A stretch of DNA of 64,000 nucleotides. It comes from Pelagibius sp048268885. Its GTDB lineage: Bacteria > Pseudomonadota > Alphaproteobacteria > Kiloniellales > Kiloniellaceae. Positions 8,194-15,276 of the stretch are shown one piece after another. Location of the stretch: NCBI GenBank assembly GCA_048268885.1, contig JBLWUP010000003.1, forward strand, positions 1-64,000, read 5' to 3'. Each line of letters begins with the position of its first letter. The stretch's first letter is position 1. The position numbers were made by a program, and so were the translations under genes. The notes below the pieces were generated by a model. It was given only the letters and a program-made list of their open reading frames with translations, did not search any database and had not been told where the DNA came from.

Positions 8194-9726
8194 CTACTTC
8201 AGGCAGGCGTCGTGCAGGTTGATGCGGCTGTCGGCGCTCGGCTGCCAGCCCGTCACCTTGTCGGAGACGCCATAGAGGTCCTTCGCCACCCAGAGATAGA
8301 CCTTCGGCAGGTCCTCGTTGACGATGGCCTCCGCCTGGGCATAGAGATCGGCCCGCTTGGCCCGGTCGGTCTCGGCGTTGGCGGCTTCGAGCAGGGCGTC
8401 GACCTCTTCGTTGGAGTAGCCGGAGGAGTTGCCGCGCGCGGCGGTCATGTGCGTCGGCACGAAGATACCGACGGGATCCAGCGAACCATTGCCCCAGGAG
8501 GTCAACCACATCTGGCCATCGATGGGCTCACCCTTGGTGCGGTAGCGGCTGGTGAGCTGCGACGACTCGCCGACGGCCACCTTGGTGCGGATGCCTGCCT
8601 TGGTGAGCAGCGAGGCAATGGCCTCCGCGGTCTCCTTGTTGGCCCCGTCGACGTCGAGGGTGACGTCGAGGCCGTCCGGATAGCCCGCTTCGGCCAGCAG
8701 GGACTTCGCCTTATCGAGATCAAGCTCGTAGGCCGGCAGGCTGTCGTTCTTGCCGAAGGCGTCGGGACTGAGGATGCCGTTGATGAGGGTGGCATTGCCG
8801 TCGAGGATTTTGTCGACGATCAGCTGGCGGTCCAGGGCATGGGCCACCGCGCGGCGTACGCGCACGTCGTTAAAGGGCGGCTGCTGGTTGTTGAGCGCGA
8901 TGTAGGTGGAGCGGGTGCCGTTCACCGCCATGACGTGGGTGCCGGCGTTGTTCTCCACCTGCTTTACGGTGTGGGTCGGCAGGCCGTTGATGATGTGAAC
9001 ATCACCGGCGAGCAGCGCGGCGACCCGCGAGGCGTTCTCCGGAATCACCTTGAAGATCACCCGGTCGACGCAAGCCTCGCTGACCGGCGGGATGTCGGCG
9101 GCGCCGCCGTAGTAGCCGTCGTAGCGCTCCATGATCACCGAATCGCCGCGGCGCCATTCGACCAGTTTGAAGGGGCCGGTTCCGTCCACGTCGCTCGCCA
9201 TGCCGTCTGTGCCGACCTTCTCCGCATGGGCCTTGGAGACGACTTCCTGGAACGGCAGCATGGCCGGCAGGATCGGCCAGGGCTCCTCGAGGATCATGTG
9301 GACGGTGTGATCGTCGATCACCTTGATCTCCTTGAGGGGGCCGAGCAGGCTCTTGCGCGGGCTGGTCTGCCCGTCCATCGCGTTTTCCTTGGTCAGCCGG
9401 TCGAAGGTGAACTTCACGTCCTCGGCGGTCATCGGGCTGCCGTCGTGGAAGGTCACGCCCTGGCGCAGCTTGAACTCGTAGGTGGTCGGGTTCAGCGCGG
9501 TCCAGGATTCCGCCAGTTCGGGCACCACGTTCATGGCGGAGTCGCGGGTCAGCAGACCGTCATGCATGTTACGAATGATGGTTTCGGTTTCCCGGTTGCG
9601 GTGGTTGGCCGGATCGAGGGTCAGCGCATCGGCAGTGAAGCCGACCCGCAGCTCCGCGGCATTCGTCGCGGCCATCGGCAGCGCGACCATCGCTGCGGCA
9701 CCTAATGCAATCCATTTTGCTTTCAT
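8194..9726 (-). CDS. Periplasmic substrate-binding protein of dipeptide-type ABC importer (SBP family 5)
   Basis: A 510-residue protein with a clear signal peptide (MKAKWIALGAAAMVALPMA, cleavage after TNA). The mature start ELRVGFTADALTLDPANHR and the segment LRQGVTFHDGSPMTAEDVKF are family 5 hallmarks. It is the first gene of the binding protein-permease-ATPase-C45-activator operon, with GGAGG seven bases before the ATG. The sigma-54 promoter at 9820-9835 gives a leader of about 80 nt. Family 5 proteins bind peptides, opines, nickel chelates or other amides; the partner C45 amidohydrolase suggests an amide-bearing ligand, which is inference. Confidence 0.92.
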   Translation of the reverse strand: MKAKWIALGAAAMVALPMAATNAAELRVGFTADALTLDPANHRNRETETIIRNMHDGLLTRDSAMNVVPELAESWTALNPTTYEFKLRQGVTFHDGSPMTAEDVKFTFDRLTKENAMDGQTSPRKSLLGPLKEIKVIDDHTVHMILEEPWPILPAMLPFQEVVSKAHAEKVGTDGMASDVDGTGPFKLVEWRRGDSVIMERYDGYYGGAADIPPVSEACVDRVIFKVIPENASRVAALLAGDVHIINGLPTHTVKQVENNAGTHVMAVNGTRSTYIALNNQQPPFNDVRVRRAVAHALDRQLIVDKILDGNATLINGILSPDAFGKNDSLPAYELDLDKAKSLLAEAGYPDGLDVTLDVDGANKETAEAIASLLTKAGIRTKVAVGESSQLTSRYRTKGEPIDGQMWLTSWGNGSLDPVGIFVPTHMTAARGNSSGYSNEEVDALLEAANAETDRAKRADLYAQAEAIVNEDLPKVYLWVAKDLYGVSDKVTGWQPSADSRINLHDACLK

Positions 9727-9819
9727 GAGACAGCCTCCTCAGCTTCAGTTGTGTTCTTTTGCCGCCGGGAGTGTTCTTGTTCTTGCTGTCGGCCCAGCGC
9801 GCTCACTGTCTGCATGTTT

Positions 9820-9835
9820 GCAACTACTATGCCAC
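9820..9835 (-). promoter_or_regulatory. Sigma-54 (RpoN) promoter of the ABC importer operon
   Basis: Minus strand reads TGGCATAGTAGTTGCA: -24 TGGCAT, five bases, -12 TTGCA, with the GG and GC doublets correctly spaced. Predicted start is near 9809, about 80 bases before the binding-protein ATG. It is the second RpoN promoter in the window and controls the operon that ends with the RpoN activator gene. Confidence 0.8.
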
Positions 9836-10162
9836 GGGCGGCTGGCGTTTTATATCCGGTTGATTTCTAGGTACTATTCTAAGGTCTGTCAGTTTCAGCC
9901 GGCCTGAATGAAACCTGGTTTTCGGCGGGAAGCGCAAATTTGACGCGGACTTGCGCGGGTTTCACGCTGCCGGATCGCACGCAGAAAGCGAAACCGCCCG
10001 GCTCACTACAAGCATGTCGGCTGTCACGCCAATCCACGTCCCATGGCACCTCGGAATGTTCGCAAATTGGCACATCGGCGACGATCGATGAACCGGTCCG
10101 TCTGTCTGAACTGAAATCCAAAGCGGACTTTTCGGAGGGTTTCGGCGACCAGTGAGTCAGGC
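9836..10162. promoter_or_regulatory. Upstream region of the importer operon with candidate activator sites; no gene seen
   Basis: This stretch between the promoter and galD holds no convincing gene. At 9931-9947 there is AGCGCAAATTTGACGCG, which matches the dyad at 2085-2101 at 11 of 17 positions and is centred about 130 bp upstream of the predicted start. A second inverted repeat, TTCAG-CCGGC-CTGAA, sits at 9894-9908 (about -92). Short open frames here lack ribosome sites and protein-like composition. Confidence 0.45.
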
Positions 10163-11254
10163 CTAGGCGTCGTCGTGGCCGAAAACGGTGCCTTCGAAGA
10201 GCTTGCGGGCGGTGCGCAGGAAGGCCGCGCGTTTGATCTCCGGCGGGGAGCTGTCCTCTTCGACTTCCATGAGAACGTCGAGGGCGCCGCTGGGGTGTTC
10301 GACGGCGAGCTTCTTGGAAACGCCTTCCGGAATGACCGCCACGCCGGCCGCCGGCGACCCCGGCAGCAGACAGGCCGTCGCCACGCTGATGGCGCCGAAG
10401 ACGCCGATGGTCGCGTGGCAGCGGTGCGGGATGAAGGTCCGGGTCGACACGCAGCCGCCGCGGCTGGGCGGCGAGACCATGGTCATCTTCGGCACGGTCT
10501 TTTCGGCGACGTCGCCCAGGTTCATCAGCGGGCCGGCGGCCAGGCGGATTTCCTCCAGCCGGGCCTTCAGCGCCGTGTTGGCGTCCAGCTCCTCACGGGT
10601 CTCGTCGCCGCTGATCCCCATGTCGGCGGCCAGCAGCACGACCACCGGCATGCCGTTGTCGATCAGGGTGACCTTGGCGCCGGCGACCTCGTCGACGGTG
10701 TTCCCCGTGGGCAGCAGCGCGCCGCAGGTGGAGCCGGCGGCGTCGGTGAAGCTGAGCGGCACCGCCGCGGCACTGCCCGGCACGCCGTCGATGTGGGCCT
10801 TGCCGCCGTAGGTGGGCACGCGGCCGGGGGTGGCGATATGGGCCACCGCGGTCTGCCCGCTGTTGGCCATGTAGATGGTCACGATGGTGACGGGGTCCTG
10901 GGCCGGCACCAGGCCCTTTTCGATGGCGAAGTAGCCGACGCCGGCCAGGATGTTGCCGCAGTTCTGGCCGTAGCCGACCCGCGCTTCGTCGACGAAGACC
11001 TGGGCGAAGAGGTAGTCGACGTCGATGCCGGGGCGCGCGGAAGACTGCACGATGGCCACCTTGCTGGTCAGCGGGTCGGCCCCGCCGATGCCGTCGATCT
11101 GGCGCGGATCGGGCGAGCCCATGATCGACAGCAGCAGCGCGTCGCGGGCGGCCTCGTCGCTCGGCAGATCCTGGGCCAGGAAGTAGGCGCCCTTGGAGGT
11201 GCCGCCGCGCATCAGCGTGCAGGGAATCCCGGAAACTCCTGAAATACCCGACAA
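10163..11254 (-). CDS. galD: 4-oxalomesaconate tautomerase (PrpF family)
   Basis: A 363-residue PrpF-family protein. IPCTLMRGGTSKGAYF (about residues 10-25), GSPDPRQIDGIGGADPLTSK and GQNCGNILAGVG carry the family fold and active-site Cys. With galC and galB beside it, the assignment is tautomerase converting the keto form of 4-oxalomesaconate to the enol form in gallate/protocatechuate 4,5-cleavage, rather than aconitate isomerase. The start is a TTG four bases after the galC stop, with GGAGG upstream; no ATG lies near the family start. It is the last gene of galB-galC-galD. Confidence 0.85.
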   Translation of the reverse strand: MSGISGVSGIPCTLMRGGTSKGAYFLAQDLPSDEAARDALLLSIMGSPDPRQIDGIGGADPLTSKVAIVQSSARPGIDVDYLFAQVFVDEARVGYGQNCGNILAGVGYFAIEKGLVPAQDPVTIVTIYMANSGQTAVAHIATPGRVPTYGGKAHIDGVPGSAAAVPLSFTDAAGSTCGALLPTGNTVDEVAGAKVTLIDNGMPVVVLLAADMGISGDETREELDANTALKARLEEIRLAAGPLMNLGDVAEKTVPKMTMVSPPSRGGCVSTRTFIPHRCHATIGVFGAISVATACLLPGSPAAGVAVIPEGVSKKLAVEHPSGALDVLMEVEEDSSPPEIKRAAFLRTARKLFEGTVFGHDDA

Positions 11255-11258
11255 GGGT

Positions 11259-11969
11259 TCAGCCCTCCGCCTTGCCGGCGGCGTAGTCCGCGTAGTCGAC
11301 GTATTTCAGGCCCTTGTCCGCCAGGCGTTCGCGCATGCCGTAGATGTCGAGGCCCAGCTCGCCGGCCTGAAGGCGCGCCCGGGTGGCGGCCTCCTTCTCC
11401 TCGCGGGCCCTGGAGGCCGCCAGTACCACCTCGGCTTCCTCGCGCTTGACCACGCAGACGCCGTCGTCGTCGGCGATCACCACGTCGCCCGGTGCCACCG
11501 CGGCGCCCGCGCAGACGATCGGCACGTTCACCGAGCCGATGGTCTCCTTCACGGTCCCCTGGGCCGAGACCGCCTTCGACCACACCGGAAAGCCCAACTT
11601 CGCCAGATCGGCGGTGTCGCGGGTGCCGGCTTCGATCACCATAGCCCGCACCTTGCGCGCGATCAGCGACTGCGCCAGCAGCTCGCCGAAATAGCCTTGG
11701 TCACTGGGCGAGGTCGGCGTGGCGACGACGATGTCGCCTTCCTGGCACTGCTCCACGGCCACGTGGATCATCCAGTTGTCGGCCGGGGCCATGGAGATGG
11801 TAACGGCAGTGCCCGCCACCCGGGCGCCCGGATAGATCGGGCGCATGTGGCTCTGCATCAGCCCCTTGCGGCCCTGGGCCTCGTGCACCGTGGCGACGCC
11901 GCAGGCGGCCAGACCATCGACGGTCGCGCGCTCGGCGCGCGGGCAGTTGGTGACGACGAGATTGCTCAT
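11259..11969 (-). CDS. galC: 4-carboxy-4-hydroxy-2-oxoadipate aldolase (HMG/CHA aldolase)
   Basis: A 236-residue member of the RraA-like class II pyruvate aldolase family. GVATVHEAQGRKGLMQSHM (about 24-42), GDIVVATPTSP, VIEAGTRDTADLAK and VAPGDVVIADDDGV with the metal-binding Asp cluster are typical. It cleaves 4-carboxy-4-hydroxy-2-oxoadipate to pyruvate and oxaloacetate, the last step of the protocatechuate 4,5-cleavage pathway. The ATG at 11969 lies 13 bp from the galB stop. In the Sphingobium naming it would be ligK. Confidence 0.87.
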   Translation of the reverse strand: MSNLVVTNCPRAERATVDGLAACGVATVHEAQGRKGLMQSHMRPIYPGARVAGTAVTISMAPADNWMIHVAVEQCQEGDIVVATPTSPSDQGYFGELLAQSLIARKVRAMVIEAGTRDTADLAKLGFPVWSKAVSAQGTVKETIGSVNVPIVCAGAAVAPGDVVIADDDGVCVVKREEAEVVLAASRAREEKEAATRARLQAGELGLDIYGMRERLADKGLKYVDYADYAAGKAEG

Positions 11970-11982
11970 AGTTCGTCCCCCC

Positions 11983-12714
11983 TCACAACTCGTCCACGGT
12001 GCGCGGGAAGATCGACTGGAAGGCCTCCGCCTGCTTGCAGGCGCGCCCGCCGGCCTGGCCGCCGGAGTTGCGGCGGAACTGGTTGCCGCGGTTCTCGGCG
12101 ACGTTGGTGTAATAGGTCCAGAGGTGTTCCTGGCCTTCCATGCACTCAATGGCCGCGCGCTTTTGCTCCCAGACGTCGGTGATATCCAGGATCGTGTCGG
12201 GGCGCCAGTCGCACTGCTCGGTCTGGTGCGGCTCGAAGAGGTAGAGCTGCGGCGCGCCCAGCACCTTCTCGCCCGGCTTGTGGCCCCAGGCCTGGGCCGT
12301 CGAGCGGCATTCCAGGGTCACCTGGGTGGCGTAGGGATGGTCGCTGTTGTAGGGGTCGGCCTTGGAGTGCGTCAGCATAAAGGCCGGCTGCACCTTGCGC
12401 ATCACGTCGACCAGCCGTTCCTTGGCCTCCGGGCCGGCCACCAGCGGATAGTCGCCCAGGTCGAAGAACTGGATATCGTGCGCGTTCAGCGCCTTGGCCG
12501 CGGCCTCGGCTTCCTTGCGGCGGGCGTCCTTGACGCTTTGCAGCGTCATGCCCTCCAGCTTCCACAGCTTGGCGGATTCGCCGCGTTCGCCATAGGACAG
12601 GCAGACGATCGTCACGTCGTAGCCCTTGGCGGCGTGCAGGGCAATTGCACCCCCCGCGCGCCAGACGAAATCAGCGGCATGCGCACTGACGACCAAGGCG
12701 GACTGCCCTGCCAT
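11983..12714 (-). CDS. galB: 4-oxalomesaconate hydratase, PIG-L/LmbE-type (GalB)
   Basis: A 243-residue PIG-L/LmbE-fold protein that begins MAGQSALVVSAHAADFVWR and carries CLSYGERGESAKLW, HSKADPYNSDHP and FEPHQTEQCDWRPDT. These match the Pseudomonas GalB hydratase, not the LigJ amidohydrolase type, and not GlcNAc deacetylases, although the fold is shared. It is the first gene of galB-galC-galD and is divergent from the LysR gene at 12819, its likely regulator. The upper-pathway genes (ligAB, ligC, ligI) are not in this window. Confidence 0.88.
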   Translation of the reverse strand: MAGQSALVVSAHAADFVWRAGGAIALHAAKGYDVTIVCLSYGERGESAKLWKLEGMTLQSVKDARRKEAEAAAKALNAHDIQFFDLGDYPLVAGPEAKERLVDVMRKVQPAFMLTHSKADPYNSDHPYATQVTLECRSTAQAWGHKPGEKVLGAPQLYLFEPHQTEQCDWRPDTILDITDVWEQKRAAIECMEGQEHLWTYYTNVAENRGNQFRRNSGGQAGGRACKQAEAFQSIFPRTVDEL

Positions 12715-12818
12715 CGGCTCCTCCCAAAATGCATGTTCTTGTTCCTCGATTGAGTATTGCCGCTGTGCGCGGGCATGTATAAGAAATTCAAGGTTCGAGT
12801 CATTACGTTTGGCTATTG
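12715..12818. promoter_or_regulatory. Divergent promoter region between galB and the LysR gene
   Basis: This 104-bp AT-richer spacer must carry both promoters and the operator. GCATGT occurs twice (GCATGTTCTTG near 12730, GCATGTATAAG near 12773), which could be half-sites. I cannot assign a LysR box with confidence. Confidence 0.4.
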
Positions 12819-14066
12819 ATGAGTGAACAAGACAAACGGTCGGAGCGTCCCAATCTGCGCCATTTAAGGGCACTCAGCCTGGCGGTGCGAGAGCGGAACA
12901 TTAGCCGCGCGGCGGAATTGGCGCATATCACGCAGTCCGCCGTCAGCCAGGCCGTGGGCAAATTGGAGCAGTTTTACGGCTGCCGCCTGCTCGACCGGGG
13001 CAGCGCCGGGGTCTATCCGACGGCGCTCGGCAGCGTCGCCGCGGAGCGCATCGACCGCGCGCTGGACCGCCTGAGCCGGGCCACCCAGCGGGTCAGCCCG
13101 CCGCGCGGCCCCCGTCCGGCCGACCTCGACCGCCTGCTCACCCTGCCCCAATTGGCCGCCTTCCAGGCCACGGCCCGGGCGGGAGGTTTCAAGGCCGGGG
13201 CGAAGCGGCTCGGTCTCTCGCAACCATCGGTGCATCGCGCCGTGCGCCAACTGCAGGAAGTGCTCGGCGTCGCTCTGCTGGAGCACACCAGCCTCGGCCT
13301 GGCGCCGACCCGCGCCGGCGCCGAATTTTCCGCCGCGGTGGCGCTCATCCTGAAGGAGATCGACCTCGTCGCCGACGACCTGGACGAGGCCCAGGGCCAG
13401 CATCGCGGCCGTGTCGCCATCGGTTCCCTGGCGCTGGGCCGCACCGAACTGGTGCCGCGGGCGGTCGCCCGCGCCGTGCGCTCCTTTCCCGCCGCGCATT
13501 TCCTGATCCAGGACGGCACCTACGACCAGCTGCTGCACGGCCTGCGCTCCGGCGATCTGGACCTCATCGTCACGGCCGCGCGGCCGCTGGCCACGGATGA
13601 CGTGGTCGAGGTGCCGCTGTTCGACGACGCCCTGGCGGTGGTGGTGCGGGCGGACCATCCGCTGGCGCTCAAGGGCGTCGAGGGGGTGGAGGATCTGCGG
13701 CGCTATTCCTGGATCCTGCCACGCGAGGGGACGCCGACGCGGCGACGCTGCGACGCGCTGCTGGAGAGCATCGGCGGCGCGCGCCCGCCCGGCATGATCG
13801 AGACCGGGGCCCTGGTCTCGGTCCGCGGTCTGCTGCTGGAAAGCGATTCGCTGACCGTGCTGTCGCGCCGTCAGATCGCGCTGGAGCTGCAGGCCGGGCT
13901 GCTGGCGACGCTCGACGTCCCGCTGCCGACGCCGCGGCGGGCCATCGTCGCCACCCTGCGCCGCGACTGGAAGCCGACCCAGGTGCAGGCGGCGCTGCTG
14001 GAGGAATTGAAGGACATCACCCGCGAATGGAACGAGGCCGACGCCGCTTTACCGGGCCCGGCCTGA
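12819..14066 (+). CDS. LysR-family regulator with two N-terminal HTH domains
   Basis: A 415-residue protein, over 100 residues longer than a usual LysR regulator. It has two LysR-type winged HTH modules in tandem: LRALSLAVRERNISRAAEL...TQSAVSQAVGKLE (about 15-60) and LAAFQATARAGGFKAGAKR...SQPSVHRAVRQLQ (about 110-160). A LysR effector-binding domain follows (about 195-400, with LRSGDLDLIVTAARPL). It is divergent from galBCD and so probably senses a pathway intermediate. ATG at 12819 is preferred over the TTG three bases earlier. The 3' end overlaps the convergent Ldh2 gene by 18 bp. Confidence 0.88.
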   Translation: MSEQDKRSERPNLRHLRALSLAVRERNISRAAELAHITQSAVSQAVGKLEQFYGCRLLDRGSAGVYPTALGSVAAERIDRALDRLSRATQRVSPPRGPRPADLDRLLTLPQLAAFQATARAGGFKAGAKRLGLSQPSVHRAVRQLQEVLGVALLEHTSLGLAPTRAGAEFSAAVALILKEIDLVADDLDEAQGQHRGRVAIGSLALGRTELVPRAVARAVRSFPAAHFLIQDGTYDQLLHGLRSGDLDLIVTAARPLATDDVVEVPLFDDALAVVVRADHPLALKGVEGVEDLRRYSWILPREGTPTRRRCDALLESIGGARPPGMIETGALVSVRGLLLESDSLTVLSRRQIALELQAGLLATLDVPLPTPRRAIVATLRRDWKPTQVQAALLEELKDITREWNEADAALPGPA

Positions 14067-15089
14067 GGCCAGGTCTTCGATTTTCACCAAGAGGTCTTGC
14101 GGCAGCGTGATGCCGTCGCGCAGGGACGTCTCGCGCGTTTCCTGCTCGCGCTGGCCGGGGATCAGTACCGGCCGGGCCGCCTCGGCGGGCGGCGTGCTCT
14201 GCACCAGGTGGCGGAAGCGCTCGATGGCGGCGTCGTAGGCCTCGGCGCCGAGCAGGCGCTTGGGATCGATCAGCAGAAAGAAGTGGCCGGTCCCGCAGGG
14301 TTTCTCGGGGAAATCGGTCCAGGGCGAGATGTCGGTCAGGAAGCGCGCGCCCGTGAGCACACCGGACAGCAGATCCACCGCTTGCGACATGCCGGAGCCC
14401 TTGTGCCCGCCGAAGGGCAGCAGGAAGCCGGCCAGCGCCGCCGCCGGGTCCGTCGTCGGCTGGCCCTCCGCATCGACCGCCCAGCCTTCGGGGATGGCGG
14501 TCCCCTCGCGCTGGGCTTGGCGGATCTTGCCGCGCGCCGCCACGCTCATGGCCATGTCGAGCAGGAAATGGGGACCTTCGGGGCAGGGCGCGGCCACGGA
14601 CAGCGGATTGTTGCCGAGCCGCGCCTCGCGGCCGCCCCAGGGCGCGATGGTGGTCGAGGCATTGGTGCCGCAGATCAGGACGAAGCCCTTCTCGCAGGCC
14701 TTCAGGCCGTAAGGGGCGAGGGCGCCCAGATGGTTGGAGTTGCGGCAGCCCAGGTAGGCGATGCCGCTCTCGGCGACCATTTCCAGGCCTGCCTCCAGCG
14801 CCGTCATGGCGACGGCCTGACCCAGGCCGTTGTCGCCGTCGATCAGGGCCAGGGAAGCTGCCTTGCGTTCCACCGTGATGTCGGCGGCGGCTTTGACGCC
14901 GCCCAGGCGCAGGCGCTCGCAGTAGCTCAGCAGGCGCAGCGCGCCATGGGTGCCGAGGCCCATGAGGTCGCCCTCCACCAGGATGTCGGCGGTCCAGTCC
15001 GCCTGCTGCTGCGGCACGCCGGCGGCGCGCAGCGCGGCGGTCCCCAGGCGGCGCAGGTTTTCGTGGGCGACGGTCGTGGCAGTGGTCAT
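14049..15089 (-). CDS. Ldh2-family malate/L-lactate/ureidoglycolate-type dehydrogenase
   Basis: A 346-residue NAD(P)-dependent oxidoreductase of the Ldh2/YlbC fold. THGALRLLSYCERLRLGGVK, CRNSNHLGALAPYG (with the catalytic His), GGREARLGNNPLSVAAP and LLPFGGHKGSGMSQAVDLLSG are family signatures. These enzymes reduce 2-oxo acids such as oxaloacetate, pyruvate or oxamate derivatives; placement beside galBCD suggests a 2-oxoacid from aromatic degradation, but the substrate cannot be read from sequence. The ATG at 15089 begins MTTATTVAHENLRRLG; the frame continues upstream without family similarity. Confidence 0.85.
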   Translation of the reverse strand: MTTATTVAHENLRRLGTAALRAAGVPQQQADWTADILVEGDLMGLGTHGALRLLSYCERLRLGGVKAAADITVERKAASLALIDGDNGLGQAVAMTALEAGLEMVAESGIAYLGCRNSNHLGALAPYGLKACEKGFVLICGTNASTTIAPWGGREARLGNNPLSVAAPCPEGPHFLLDMAMSVAARGKIRQAQREGTAIPEGWAVDAEGQPTTDPAAALAGFLLPFGGHKGSGMSQAVDLLSGVLTGARFLTDISPWTDFPEKPCGTGHFFLLIDPKRLLGAEAYDAAIERFRHLVQSTPPAEAARPVLIPGQREQETRETSLRDGITLPQDLLVKIEDLASGRAR

Positions 15090-15276
15090 GGCGGGGCCTT
15101 TCCTGCGGCGATGCGGTCCGTCTGTATAGCGCAGTCTGCCCTGCGTGGCATCACGCCACCGCCGCGGCGGGGACGTTGGCGGGAACCATCGCGCGGAGCA
15201 GGCGTTGACTCCGCAAAGCCCCCGCGGAGTCAGCCGTATGCCCCCGCGCGCCGCAACCCCCAGGCCCGGAGTCAGC

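Noticed and set aside
10020..10085. Further sigma-54 sites suggested by TGGCAC at 10043 and 10067
   Set aside because: No GC doublet at the required spacing follows either one.
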